DNA of 64,000 bases, taken from assembly GCF_000308535.1 (NCBI RefSeq), contig NZ_BAFW01000012.1:23057-87056 (forward strand), given 5' to 3'. Below, piece after piece: positions 37,957-46,915 of the stretch; the stretch's first letter is position 1; each line of letters begins with the position of its first letter. Origin of the DNA: Nocardia cerradoensis NBRC 101014. GTDB taxonomy: Bacteria > Actinomycetota > Actinomycetes > Mycobacteriales > Mycobacteriaceae. Position numbers and translations under genes: made by a program. The notes under the pieces are model-generated. The model was not told the origin of the DNA. It made no database searches and saw only the letters and a program-made list of their open reading frames with translations.

Positions 37957-38919
37957 CTACACCGCACCCGGGATTGCCCGGATGATGCCGACCCGCGCCC
38001 CGCCGCCCAGGACCGGCGGCCCGGCGAGCGCGGTATGGGCCTCGGTCCACTCGACCCCCATACGCTGGAGAATCGCCTGCGTCAGCGGCATCCGGGCCCG
38101 ATCGTGGCCGTCGTCGATCTTGTAGGCGAAGGCACGGCCGTCCGGCAGGGCCCCGGCGTGCACACCGTCCGCCCCGATCTTGCACACCAGTCCCGGGGTC
38201 GCGCGCATGGTCTCGAGATCGGGGGCGTCCGTGCCCGAAATCACTCGGGGATGGTGGCGAATCGCGTCCGCGACCCGGCGTTCCGGGGATCCGGGAGCCG
38301 CGGTGGCGAGACGGGCGTAGGCGCGGGCGAGGTTGATCAACGAGACCGGGACGATCGGCAGGCCGCAGCCGTCGATGCCGAGGTCGGTCTCGGGTTCGCC
38401 GGTGATGTCGGCGATCGTCGCCGTGACCGCCTGCTGCAGCGGATGGGCGGGGTCGAGATATCCGGTCACCGGCCAGCCGTTGATCACACAGGTCGCCAGC
38501 ATCGCGGCATGTTTGCCCGAGCAGTTCATGTAGATCTTGCGGGGAGCCGAGTGCCGATCGCGCCCGGCCAGCGCCTCGGCACGGGCCTGTTCGCCCATCG
38601 GCAGATCCGGCGGGCACCCCAGGCTGTTCTCGTCGAAGCCGAAGCGCTCCAGCAACCGCCGTACCAGTGCCAGATGCTCGGGTTCGCCGAAATGCGAGGC
38701 GGTGGCGATGGCGAGTTCGGCCTCGTCGATCGGCTCGAAACCGTTGCGCAGCAAGGTGATCGCCTGCATGGGTTTGTTGGTCGACCGCGGGAAGATCGGC
38801 AGATGTACCTCACCGCGGGCGAGCGAGGGCTCCCCGTCGGGTTCGATGATCACCACTGACCCACGGTGGACACATTCGCGGAAGCCGGAGCGAACCACTT
38901 CCACCAGTTCCACACTCAT
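37957..38919 (-). CDS. Asparaginase (R. etli type II family)
   Basis: A 320-residue protein with the PF06089-type pattern: VVRSGFRECVHRGSVVI, FPRSTNKPMQAI, ASHFGEPEHLALVR, YMNCSGKHAAMLATCV and GIDGCGLPIVPVSL. The conserved Ser-Lys pairs and Cys residues match the Rhizobium etli thermolabile asparaginase family, which hydrolyses asparagine to aspartate and ammonia. ATG 38919 overlaps the stop of the MOSC gene (ATGA) and has GAGGAG upstream, so it is the third gene of a coupled operon. Role with its neighbours is not obvious. Confidence 0.82.
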   Translation of the reverse strand: MSVELVEVVRSGFRECVHRGSVVIIEPDGEPSLARGEVHLPIFPRSTNKPMQAITLLRNGFEPIDEAELAIATASHFGEPEHLALVRRLLERFGFDENSLGCPPDLPMGEQARAEALAGRDRHSAPRKIYMNCSGKHAAMLATCVINGWPVTGYLDPAHPLQQAVTATIADITGEPETDLGIDGCGLPIVPVSLINLARAYARLATAAPGSPERRVADAIRHHPRVISGTDAPDLETMRATPGLVCKIGADGVHAGALPDGRAFAYKIDDGHDRARMPLTQAILQRMGVEWTEAHTALAGPPVLGGGARVGIIRAIPGAV

Positions 38920-39788
38920 GGCCGGTCTCCTCGCTCCACGTCGCCGCACGCCGTCGCACCCGCTGCCTTCGGCCGCGCCGCTGCCCCGCTCGGCATCACC
39001 GAGTGCAAGGTGCCGGCCCCGGCCGCCGCCGGCTTCGACGTCGTCCGGCCCGGCGCCGCATCCGACGCCGTCGCGATACCGAACCCTTCGGAGGGCGCGG
39101 TGGCCCGCGCCCCGTTGCCGGCCCGCCGCGCGTGCCGGGCGATCTGCATGCGCACATCGTCGGAGATCGTCGGTTCCGCGGTCAGCAGACGCTCCAGCCG
39201 GGCCGGATCGTGGCCGGTGAACAGGTCGCGGACCGTGATGCCGTGCTCGGGGATGTGGTCGACGTGCACCCGGTCGCCGGCACCGATCGTGCCTTCGGTC
39301 AGCACCCGCAGGTAGGCGCCGGTATCGGCCTGCAGGGTGAAGCGCTTGACCCACTGCTTCTCACCGGACCAGTGCCCGAAGGTCGCGCAGGGCACGCGCG
39401 GTGCGCTCACCTCGAGCACCGCCTCGCCGACGCGCCAGCGCTCACCGATCACCGCATCGCTGACCGGCAGTCCGGACACTCGGAGATTCTCACCGAACCA
39501 GCCGGGAGCGAGCGTGCGGCCCAGCTGCTCGCCCCACTGCCGCGCGTCCTCGTCGGCATAGGCGTAGACGGCCTGGTGAACGCCGCCGTGATGTTTCGTA
39601 TCGCAGACGTGGTCACCGGCCAGGCCCAGTGTGCGTACCGCGACCCGGTCGGCGACCGGGCGCTTGTCGATCGCGGTCCGGCCGACCCGGCTCACCTTCG
39701 CGGGCACCTCGAGTTCGGCATGCAGGACACAGACCGCGAGCACGTGGCCGATCGCGCCGATTTCCCGGGGCGCTGCGGGCGCGCTCAC
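38916..39788 (-). CDS. MOSC domain protein
   Basis: A 290-residue protein. The MOSC core (residues about 15-175) shows DHVCDTKHHGGVHQAVYAYA, GWFGENLRVSG, and the conserved Cys in APRVPCATFG that takes part in sulfur or molybdenum cofactor handling in relatives such as YiiM and mARC. The region to about 230 has the C-terminal helical domain of YiiM-like proteins. The last 60 residues are Ala/Gly/Thr-rich and probably disordered. GTG 39788 overlaps the stop of the YgfZ-like gene, so the two are coupled. YiiM-type enzymes reduce N-hydroxylated compounds. Confidence 0.82.
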   Translation of the reverse strand: MSAPAAPREIGAIGHVLAVCVLHAELEVPAKVSRVGRTAIDKRPVADRVAVRTLGLAGDHVCDTKHHGGVHQAVYAYADEDARQWGEQLGRTLAPGWFGENLRVSGLPVSDAVIGERWRVGEAVLEVSAPRVPCATFGHWSGEKQWVKRFTLQADTGAYLRVLTEGTIGAGDRVHVDHIPEHGITVRDLFTGHDPARLERLLTAEPTISDDVRMQIARHARRAGNGARATAPSEGFGIATASDAAPGRTTSKPAAAGAGTLHSVMPSGAAARPKAAGATACGDVERGDRP

Positions 39789-40900
39789 CGGCCGCGCAAC
39801 TTGTCCACGGCGAGCCGGCCGGCCTGCGGCTCGTCATCGGACGGGATCGAATCCGGATCGATGGCGGCGGCCATCGGGCCGGCCTCCAGCCGGGTGTCGG
39901 CGGGGATGGCGCGTTTGACCAGCGCCAGTGCGATCGGCCCCAGTTCGAAATGGTCGATCACCGTGCCGAGCCGGCCGACCGCGCGGCCGCCGGCGGTCAC
40001 CGCGTCACCGGCGGTGGGCCGGGCATCGGCGGAGCCGTCCAGGTGCAGCAACACCAGATGCCGCGGCGGTTTACCGAGATTGTGCACGCGGGCGACGGTT
40101 TCCTGCCCGCGATAGCAGCCCTTGTTCAGATGGACCGCGCCGAATTCGTCCGGGCCGCCGATCCAGTGGGCCTCGTGCGGAATGGTCCGGTCGTCGGTGT
40201 CGACGCCGATACGCGGGCGCAGCGCGGCCACTCGCAGCGCCTCGAACGCCCACAGTCCGGCCGGTTCGGCGCCGGCCGCGGTCAGCGCCGTCCAGAGTTC
40301 GCTCAGCCGCTCGCGCGGCACGACCAGGTCGTAGGAGTCCTCGGTGGGCCACGGCATCCGGCGCAGGAAGCCGCCGCCGGGCAGGGCGACCGCGCCGTAC
40401 ACCTGCGGCAGGGCGGCGATACCGAGCGTCTCGGTCAGGTCGCTCACCCGCGGCCCGAGCAGGCTCAGGACCGCGTGGTCCGCTGCGGCCTCGGGTTTCG
40501 CGTCCGCCCAGAAGACCATCTTCTGCAGGAAGTCGAGCAGCGCGGGGCCGCGGTCGCCTTCGGTATCGATCCACACCGTGCCGTCGAGTTCGGTGAGCAC
40601 GAAGTGGTGCTGGACGCGGCCGTTGAGGTCCAGATCCAGATTCTCGGCGGACTGGCCGTCGCTCAGCTCGGCGATGTGCTGGCTGGAGATCGTATGCAGC
40701 CAGCTCAGCCGTTCGGCGCCGGTGATCCTCGCCACGAAACGGTGGGAACGGTCCACGAGGGCGACGCGCTGGGCCGCGGCGCGCTGTTCCCCGAACGGAT
40801 CGCCGTAATGCCAGGCGACCGCGGCATCGGGACTTTCGGGCGGGCCGGGCACGGCCCCTGGGAGACCGAGCAGTGGACTGGGGGCGGCAACCACGGACAC
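39785..40900 (-). CDS. YgfZ/GcvT domain folate-binding protein
   Basis: A 371-residue tetrahydrofolate-binding protein. The YgfZ signature is KGCYRGQETVAR, in which the Cys is essential in E. coli YgfZ for repair or assembly of certain Fe-S proteins such as MiaB. N-terminal AWHYGDPFGEQRAA and RLSWLHTISSQHI are GcvT-like. M. tuberculosis has it at the same place (Rv0811c, 368 aa). GTG 40900 has TATTGT 7 nt upstream, a leaderless start; an ATG at 40942 is an alternative. First gene of a three-gene operon (YgfZ-MOSC-asparaginase) joined by 4-bp overlaps. Confidence 0.85.
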   Translation of the reverse strand: MSVVAAPSPLLGLPGAVPGPPESPDAAVAWHYGDPFGEQRAAAQRVALVDRSHRFVARITGAERLSWLHTISSQHIAELSDGQSAENLDLDLNGRVQHHFVLTELDGTVWIDTEGDRGPALLDFLQKMVFWADAKPEAAADHAVLSLLGPRVSDLTETLGIAALPQVYGAVALPGGGFLRRMPWPTEDSYDLVVPRERLSELWTALTAAGAEPAGLWAFEALRVAALRPRIGVDTDDRTIPHEAHWIGGPDEFGAVHLNKGCYRGQETVARVHNLGKPPRHLVLLHLDGSADARPTAGDAVTAGGRAVGRLGTVIDHFELGPIALALVKRAIPADTRLEAGPMAAAIDPDSIPSDDEPQAGRLAVDKLRGR

Positions 40901-41065
40901 GTTTTCCACAATAGGCGGTCGCGCCGACCCGCGCCGTGCCACGGGTTGCCGCAGGTGTGCGGTGAGTATGCCGGGGATCCGCCTGCCGGCGCGGGGCTCG
41001 CCCGGGCGTTGCCCGGCGATTGCGTACCCACGCCTGATGCGCTCGATTCGCCTAGGCTGCCACGC

Positions 41066-41980
41066 ATGGTGGATCGAGTTCTGGTGACACTCGACGGTAC
41101 CGTCCGGAATCCGGACGAGCCGTTGCTCTACGCGGACGACATCGGCGCATTGCGCGGCGACGGCGTCTTCGAGACCGTGCTGGTGCGGGACGGCAAAGCA
41201 AGTGCACTGGAATTACATCTGGCTCGGCTACGCCGCTCGGCCCAGGCTCTGGACCTGCCGGACCCCGATGTCGCCCAGTGGCGCACCGCGGTGGAAGCCG
41301 CGGTCAAGGAATGGGGGTCCGACCGCGAGGGCGTGCTGCGCATGATCGTGACCCGGGGTCGCGACGGCGCCGACTCCAGACGGGTCGGTTCGGGCGAACT
41401 GTCGGGCCCGGCACCGGATCTCACCGGCTACGTGCTGGTGAGCGCGGTCGCCGAGCGGGTGAGTAAGGCTCGCGCCGAAGGTATTTCGGTGATCACCCTC
41501 ACGCGCGGTATCTCCACCGAACTCGCGACCACCGCGCCGTGGCTGCTGCTCGGCGCCAAGACGCTCTCCTACGCGACGAATATGGCGGCGCTGCGCTTCG
41601 CGGCCCGCCAGGACGCCGACGACGTGATCTTCACCAGCACCGAGCATCGCGTGCTGGAGGGACCGCGCTCGACGGTCGTGATCCAGCGCGACAAGCAGTT
41701 GCTCACCCCGCCCGCGCGTGACGGCGTACTGCCCGGTATCACCCAGCGCGCATTGTTCGCCGAGGCGGGTAAGGCCGGCTGGGACTGCAGCTACAAATCA
41801 CTGTTCACCGCGGATCTCGTTACCGCCGACAGTGTTTGGCTACTGTCGAGCATCACGCTGGCCGCGCGGGTGACGACGCTGGACGGGCTGCGGATGTCGG
41901 CGCCGGACTGTGCCGAAGAGATCGCGGATCTCGTGAATCGCGGGATCGAGCGGGCCTGGAATATCGCCGACTGGACCTGA
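41066..41980 (+). CDS. pabC: Aminodeoxychorismate lyase (class IV aminotransferase fold)
   Basis: A 304-residue PLP protein of fold type IV. Key features are LYADDIGALRGDGVFETVLV, the PLP lysine in GAKTLSYATNMAALR, and the Gly-rich VLPGITQRAL. It corresponds by position to M. tuberculosis Rv0812, reported as 4-amino-4-deoxychorismate lyase, which makes p-aminobenzoate for folate. A branched-chain or D-amino-acid aminotransferase cannot be excluded from sequence alone. ATG 41066, with TAGGCT 7 nt upstream (leaderless). Divergent from the folate-binding YgfZ gene, which is suggestive. Confidence 0.8.
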   Translation: MVDRVLVTLDGTVRNPDEPLLYADDIGALRGDGVFETVLVRDGKASALELHLARLRRSAQALDLPDPDVAQWRTAVEAAVKEWGSDREGVLRMIVTRGRDGADSRRVGSGELSGPAPDLTGYVLVSAVAERVSKARAEGISVITLTRGISTELATTAPWLLLGAKTLSYATNMAALRFAARQDADDVIFTSTEHRVLEGPRSTVVIQRDKQLLTPPARDGVLPGITQRALFAEAGKAGWDCSYKSLFTADLVTADSVWLLSSITLAARVTTLDGLRMSAPDCAEEIADLVNRGIERAWNIADWT

Positions 41981-42062
41981 TGCGACCGACAGTTCGGAGC
42001 GTCGGAATCGGAACCCGTTACTGCGCAGCAATAATTGTTGGAATGTCGTGACGTAGGACTCG

Positions 42063-42111
42063 TTGCCCCACGGCTGTTCCGGCGTAGGCTCTACTACGAC
42101 ATGTCGTAGTA
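42063..42111 (+). promoter_or_regulatory. cydA promoter with 20-bp perfect palindrome
   Basis: TTGCCC (42063-42068), a 16-nt spacer and TAGGCT (42085-42090) form a promoter. From 42092 to 42111 runs TACTACGACA/TGTCGTAGTA, a perfect palindrome that covers the expected start point, so a bound repressor would block transcription. The TACTAC/GTAGTA ends resemble boxes of BlaI/MecI/CopY-type repressors. No such regulator is in the window. Confidence 0.7.
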
Positions 42112-42147
42112 CGTGTGGATGTCCCGCATGACACAGGAGGCCGCCGG

Positions 42148-43596
42148 ATGGATGTCGTCGACGTCTCACGTTGGCAGTTCGGGATCACGACCGTCTATCA
42201 CTTCATCTTCGTACCGCTCACCATCGGCCTCGCGCCCTTGGTCGCCGGGATGCAGACCGCATGGGTGATCACGGGTAAGGATCATTGGTACCGGCTGACG
42301 AAGTTCTTCGGCAAGTTGTTCATGATCAACTTCGCGCTCGGCGTCGCCACCGGCATCGTGCAGGAGTTCCAGTTCGGTATGAACTGGAGCGAATACTCGC
42401 GCTTCGTCGGTGACGTCTTCGGCGCCCCGCTCGCCATGGAGGGCCTGGCGGCGTTCTTCCTGGAATCGACCTTCCTGGGCCTGTGGATCTTCGGCTGGTC
42501 GCGGCTGCCGAAACTGGTCCACCTGGCCACCATCTGGCTGGTCGCGATCGGCGTGAACGCCTCCGCCTACTTCATCATCGCCGCCAACTCGTTCATGCAG
42601 CATCCGGTCGGCGCCCGGTACAACCCCGAATCCGGGCGCGCGGAACTGGAGAGCATCGGCGCACTGCTGACCAACAACACCGCGCTGGCGGCCTTCCCGC
42701 ACGTCGTCGCGGGCGCGTTCCTCACGGCCGGCACCTTCGTGGCCGGTATCGGCGGCTGGTGGATGGTCCGCAACGCCCGCTCGGGCCATCCGGAGCTGCT
42801 GGAAGAGGCGCGCGGTATGTGGCGGCCCGCCGCCCGCGCCGGGATGTGGGTGATCGTGATCGCCGGTATCGCACTGGTATTCACCGGCGACATTCAGGGC
42901 AAGCTGATGTTCAAACAGCAGCCGATGAAGATGGCCTCGGCGGAATCGTTGTGCCACACCGAAACCGACCCTTCGTTCTCGATACTCACCGTCGGCACCC
43001 ACAACAACTGCGACAGCATCACCCGCGTCCTCGAGGTGCCCGGCGTGCTGCCGTATCTCGCCGAAGGCAGGTTCAGCGGCGTGACGCTGCAGGGCGTCAA
43101 GGACCTGCAGGCGAGTTACAACGAGAAATTCGGCCCGGGTGACTACCGGCCGAATCTGTTCGTCACCTATTGGACCTTCCGCGCCATGATCGGCTGGGCG
43201 GCGGGCTCGGCGGTGATCGCGCTGCTGGGCTTCTGGATGACCCGGCGCGGCCGGATACCCGATCAGCCCTGGTTCAAGTGGGTGAGCCTGATCTGCATTC
43301 CGACGCCGTTCCTGGCCAACAGCGCGGGCTGGGTGTTCACCGAAATGGGCCGCCAGCCCTGGGTGGTCGCACCGAATCCGACCGGGAATCCGGCCATCCG
43401 GATGACCGTGCAGCAGGCCGTCTCCGGGCATACCGCCGGCACCGTGCTGACGTCGCTGATCGTGTTCACCCTGCTGTACGGCGCCCTGGCGGTCGTGTGG
43501 TTCTTCCTGATGCGGCGCTATGTGATCGAGGGACCCGAACAGCCACCCGCGGAGACGGAAACGCCTGCGGTCGAGAAGCTTTCGTTCGCGTACTGA
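42148..43596 (+). CDS. cydA: Cytochrome bd ubiquinol/menaquinol oxidase subunit I
   Basis: A 482-residue membrane subunit that carries the three haems and the quinol site of the high-affinity terminal oxidase. It starts with DVSRWQFGITTVYHFIFVPL, which holds the conserved His of the haem d/b595 site; GMNWSEYSRFVGDVFGAPLA and the signature EMGRQPWVV follow. The quinol loop is of the short type. The strong site AGGAGG precedes ATG 42148; an in-frame ATG at 42115 is less likely. First gene of cydABDC. Confidence 0.96.
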   Translation: MDVVDVSRWQFGITTVYHFIFVPLTIGLAPLVAGMQTAWVITGKDHWYRLTKFFGKLFMINFALGVATGIVQEFQFGMNWSEYSRFVGDVFGAPLAMEGLAAFFLESTFLGLWIFGWSRLPKLVHLATIWLVAIGVNASAYFIIAANSFMQHPVGARYNPESGRAELESIGALLTNNTALAAFPHVVAGAFLTAGTFVAGIGGWWMVRNARSGHPELLEEARGMWRPAARAGMWVIVIAGIALVFTGDIQGKLMFKQQPMKMASAESLCHTETDPSFSILTVGTHNNCDSITRVLEVPGVLPYLAEGRFSGVTLQGVKDLQASYNEKFGPGDYRPNLFVTYWTFRAMIGWAAGSAVIALLGFWMTRRGRIPDQPWFKWVSLICIPTPFLANSAGWVFTEMGRQPWVVAPNPTGNPAIRMTVQQAVSGHTAGTVLTSLIVFTLLYGALAVVWFFLMRRYVIEGPEQPPAETETPAVEKLSFAY

Positions 43597-43606
43597 GGAG
43601 CCGAGG

Positions 43607-44668
43607 ATGAGTCTGCCCGAATTCTGGTTCTTGCTGATCGGTGTGCTGTTCACCGGCTACTTCGTGCTCGAGGGTTTCGATTTCGGCGTCGGGATACTGA
43701 TGCCGATCATCGGCCGCGGCGACGAAACGCGAAAGCGCGCCGTACTCAACACCATCGGGCCGGTCTGGGACGGCAACGAGGTGTGGCTGATCACCGCCGG
43801 CGGTGCGATGTTCGCCGCCTTCCCGGAGTGGTACGCCAGCCTGTTCTCCGGGTTCTATCTGGCGCTGCTGCTGATTCTGGTGGCGTTGATCGTGCGCGCG
43901 GTGGCGATCGAATGGCGCGGCAAGATTCACGATCCGCGTTGGTACAAGTGGTGTGACGCCGCGATCGTCTTCGGGTCCTGGGTGCCCGCGCTGGCCTGGG
44001 GGCTGGCCTTCGCGAATATCGTGCACGGGGTACAGCTCAACGCGCACAGGCAGATCGAAGGTGGTCTGCTCGGGCTGATCAACCCCTACGGACTGCTCGG
44101 CGCCCTGACGCTGCTGCTGGTGTTCATCCTGCACGGCGCGGTGTTCATCGCCTTGAAGACCGGCGGCGATATTCGCGACAGTGCCGAGCGGATCGCCCGC
44201 GTGGTCTGGTTGCCGGCCACCGTGGTCGCCGGCGCGTTCGCGCTGTGGACGCAGGTGGCCCACGGCCAGGGCTGGACGTGGATTCCGTTGGGTGTGGCGG
44301 TCTTCGGTCTGCTGCTCGCCGGTGGCGCGGTGCTGCGGCACCGTGACGGCTGGGCGTTCACCGGCACCGCCGTCACCGTGATCGCCGCGATCGTCCTGCT
44401 GTTCGGTGCGCTGTTCCCGTACGTGCTGCCGTCGACCATCGACGCCGCCTACGGGCTCACCGTCGACGGCCGGACGGTCGACGGGCATCCCACCGTCAGC
44501 GCCTCCTCCACGCATTACACGCTGGTCGTGATGAGCTGGGTCGCGGTGGTGCTGACCCCGGTCGTGCTGATCTACCAGGGCTGGACGTACTGGGTCTTCC
44601 GCAAGCGCATCACCGTCGAGCAGATCCCCGCGCCCATCGGCCTGTCGATGCGCAGCGGCGCGCGGTAG
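43607..44668 (+). CDS. cydB: Cytochrome bd oxidase subunit II
   Basis: A 353-residue membrane protein with about eight hydrophobic segments. The family start PEFWFLLIGVLFTGYFVLEGFDFGVG and NTIGPVWDGNEVWLI are clear. It forms a heterodimer with CydA and carries no haem itself. GAGGAGCCGAGG lies before ATG 43607, 10 nt after cydA stops. Confidence 0.95.
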   Translation: MSLPEFWFLLIGVLFTGYFVLEGFDFGVGILMPIIGRGDETRKRAVLNTIGPVWDGNEVWLITAGGAMFAAFPEWYASLFSGFYLALLLILVALIVRAVAIEWRGKIHDPRWYKWCDAAIVFGSWVPALAWGLAFANIVHGVQLNAHRQIEGGLLGLINPYGLLGALTLLLVFILHGAVFIALKTGGDIRDSAERIARVVWLPATVVAGAFALWTQVAHGQGWTWIPLGVAVFGLLLAGGAVLRHRDGWAFTGTAVTVIAAIVLLFGALFPYVLPSTIDAAYGLTVDGRTVDGHPTVSASSTHYTLVVMSWVAVVLTPVVLIYQGWTYWVFRKRITVEQIPAPIGLSMRSGAR

Positions 44669-44674
44669 GTCCCC

Positions 44675-46915
44675 GTGGCCCGACCCGTCGATCCCCGGCT
44701 GTGGCGCCACGCCCGCTCGGCCCGCCGCTACCTGATCATCAGCGTGGGACTGTCGCTGGTGATCACGGCGGGCATCGTGGTCGCGGCGCTGATGCTGGCC
44801 CGGATCGCGGCGGGCGTCGTCACCGATCCCGGCCGGCGCACGGTCGGCGCGTGGACGGCCGAGCTGGCGATCCTGGCGGCGGCGATCGCGGTGCGGACGC
44901 TGGCGACCTGGTGGCAGTCGCGGCTGGCGCATCGGGCCGGCGCGCAGGTGGTCGCGGAATTGGAGAATTCCGTGCTGGCCGCCGGAGCCGCGCTGCCGCC
45001 GCGCGACCTGGAAAGCCGGCGTACCGAACTCGCGGTGGTGGTCGGCGACGGGCTGGGCGGTCTGCGCGCCTATCTCACCGGCTATCTGCCGGCGCTGTTG
45101 CTCGCGGTGCTGGTACCGCCCATCGTGCTGGCCGTGATCGCCGTGCACGACCTCACCGCGGCGATCATCATTCTGGTGACGCTGCCGCTGATCCCGATCT
45201 TCATGATCCTGATCGGGCTGATGACCCAGGGCCGTGCCGCCGACGCCCTGGCCGCCACCACCCGGCTGTCGGAGCAGATGCTCGACCTGTTCGCCGGGAT
45301 GCCGACGCTGCGGGCGCTCGGCCGGGAAACCGCTGCCGCCGAGGGCGATTCGCCGACCATGCGGCATCGGGTCCGCGACCTGGGCGAGGCGCTGCACAAG
45401 CGGACCATGGCGACACTGCGGATGGCGTTCCTGTCGTCGATGGTGCTGGAAATGCTGGCCACCCTGTGCGTGGCGCTGGTCGCCGTGTCGATCGGCATGC
45501 GGCTGGTCTTCGGGCATATGGGGTTGTATGCGGGCCTGCTGGGCCTGATCCTCGCCCCGGAGGTCTATCTGCCGCTGCGTGCGGTGGGGGAGAGATTCCA
45601 TGCCGCGCAGGACGGAATGGCCGCTGCAGAACGAGCTTTCGCGGTCTTGGATCCGGACCGGCCCGACCCGCGGAACCTTTCCGCGGCCGTCCCCGGTACG
45701 CGGGATGTCCCGGTAGCGGCCCCCACGCGCACCGGACCTTCGCGAGCAGATGACCGCAGTGCCCGGCGATCCGGCGGGCCGCCCGCGTTGCGAGTCCCGG
45801 GCTGGCGCGGACCGGGGACCGGAGATGTCGAACTGCGTGACGTGTGGGTGCGCGCACGGGGCGGGTACGCGCCCGCCGGATTGTCGGGTGTGCTGCGACC
45901 GGCAGCGGTGACCGCCCTCATCGGCCCCAACGGAAGCGGGAAATCGACTGCGCTGCAAGCGGTATTGGGCCTGATGTCACCGGAACGGGGTGCCGTTCTG
46001 GTGGGTGGGCGCCCGGTCGGCGAGCTCGATCCGGACGAGTGGTGGTCACATATCGCCTGGTTGCCGCAACGCCCGGTGCTGTTGCCCGGCACCCTGCGCG
46101 AGAACCTCGAACTCTTCGGCGCCCGTGCGGGCGCTGCCGGGCGCGGTGACGGCGGCGATGAGGCGGCCCGCCGCGCCGAAGCCGTCGACAAGGCGTGCGC
46201 GGCAACGGGTTTCGACGCCGTCCTCGCCGAACTTCCCGACGGTTGGGACACCGTGGTGGGCCCCGGCGGCCTCGGTCTGTCCCTCGGCCAGCGCCAGCGC
46301 CTGGCATTGGTGCGCGTGCTCGCGGCCGACCGCCCGATTCTGCTGTTCGACGAGCCCACCGCTCATCTCGACGAGCGCAGCGAAGCCACCGTGCTCGCGG
46401 CCCTCACCGAACGGGCCCGCGCGGGTGCGACGGTCGTCGTGGTAGCGCATCGGCCGTCGGTGCTCGCCATCGCCGATCACATCATCGAGGTACACGCGCG
46501 GACGGAGTCGAACCCGGCGGAACACCCTGCCGCGCAACGCGAGTCGGCCGGTCTCGGCCTTCGCCGGGCGCAGCCACCGATCGACGGGGCCGGCGGTTCT
46601 CGGGCGTACGACGACGTCGAAGAAGGGCTGACGCATCGCGCCGTGGGCTGGACTCGGCGCACGGGCGATGGCTTCCCCGTGGATTCCGAGCTTCCCGGCG
46701 GCGAGGATCGTCACTCCGAAACCCCGGGCACGGAGGGACAGGACTCCGCCTGTCCCGGGCCGGGTACCTCGCGGCCGGATGGTGTGCCGGAGCACGTCGC
46801 CCCCGCAGCGGCGGACCGGGTGGGCGAGGTGCGGCGTGGCGATGCACACGCATCGGGCACGCCCGTGGCGCCGATCGGCAGCGCCCCGACGAGGACCGGG
46901 GAGTGGACGCCGTGA
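44675..46915 (+). CDS. cydD: ABC exporter subunit CydD with long C-terminal tail
   Basis: A 746-residue half-transporter that with CydC exports or moves thiols/haem needed for cytochrome bd assembly. Six TM segments span residues about 20-310, a Pro/Arg-rich linker follows, and the ATPase runs from about 385 to 610 with Walker A GPNGSGKST, signature LGLSLGQRQRLALVR and Walker B ILLFDEPT. The signature reads LSLGQ instead of LSGGQ. About 130 residues after the ATPase are Gly/Pro/Glu-rich and unlike any domain I know. GTG start 6 nt after cydB; last codon overlaps cydC. Confidence 0.9.
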   Translation: MARPVDPRLWRHARSARRYLIISVGLSLVITAGIVVAALMLARIAAGVVTDPGRRTVGAWTAELAILAAAIAVRTLATWWQSRLAHRAGAQVVAELENSVLAAGAALPPRDLESRRTELAVVVGDGLGGLRAYLTGYLPALLLAVLVPPIVLAVIAVHDLTAAIIILVTLPLIPIFMILIGLMTQGRAADALAATTRLSEQMLDLFAGMPTLRALGRETAAAEGDSPTMRHRVRDLGEALHKRTMATLRMAFLSSMVLEMLATLCVALVAVSIGMRLVFGHMGLYAGLLGLILAPEVYLPLRAVGERFHAAQDGMAAAERAFAVLDPDRPDPRNLSAAVPGTRDVPVAAPTRTGPSRADDRSARRSGGPPALRVPGWRGPGTGDVELRDVWVRARGGYAPAGLSGVLRPAAVTALIGPNGSGKSTALQAVLGLMSPERGAVLVGGRPVGELDPDEWWSHIAWLPQRPVLLPGTLRENLELFGARAGAAGRGDGGDEAARRAEAVDKACAATGFDAVLAELPDGWDTVVGPGGLGLSLGQRQRLALVRVLAADRPILLFDEPTAHLDERSEATVLAALTERARAGATVVVVAHRPSVLAIADHIIEVHARTESNPAEHPAAQRESAGLGLRRAQPPIDGAGGSRAYDDVEEGLTHRAVGWTRRTGDGFPVDSELPGGEDRHSETPGTEGQDSACPGPGTSRPDGVPEHVAPAAADRVGEVRRGDAHASGTPVAPIGSAPTRTGEWTP

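Noticed and set aside
43466..45958. 830-codon minus-strand open frame opposite cydA-cydB-cydD
   Set aside because: Gln/Arg/His-rich composition typical of antisense frames in high-GC DNA; the plus-strand genes are unmistakable.
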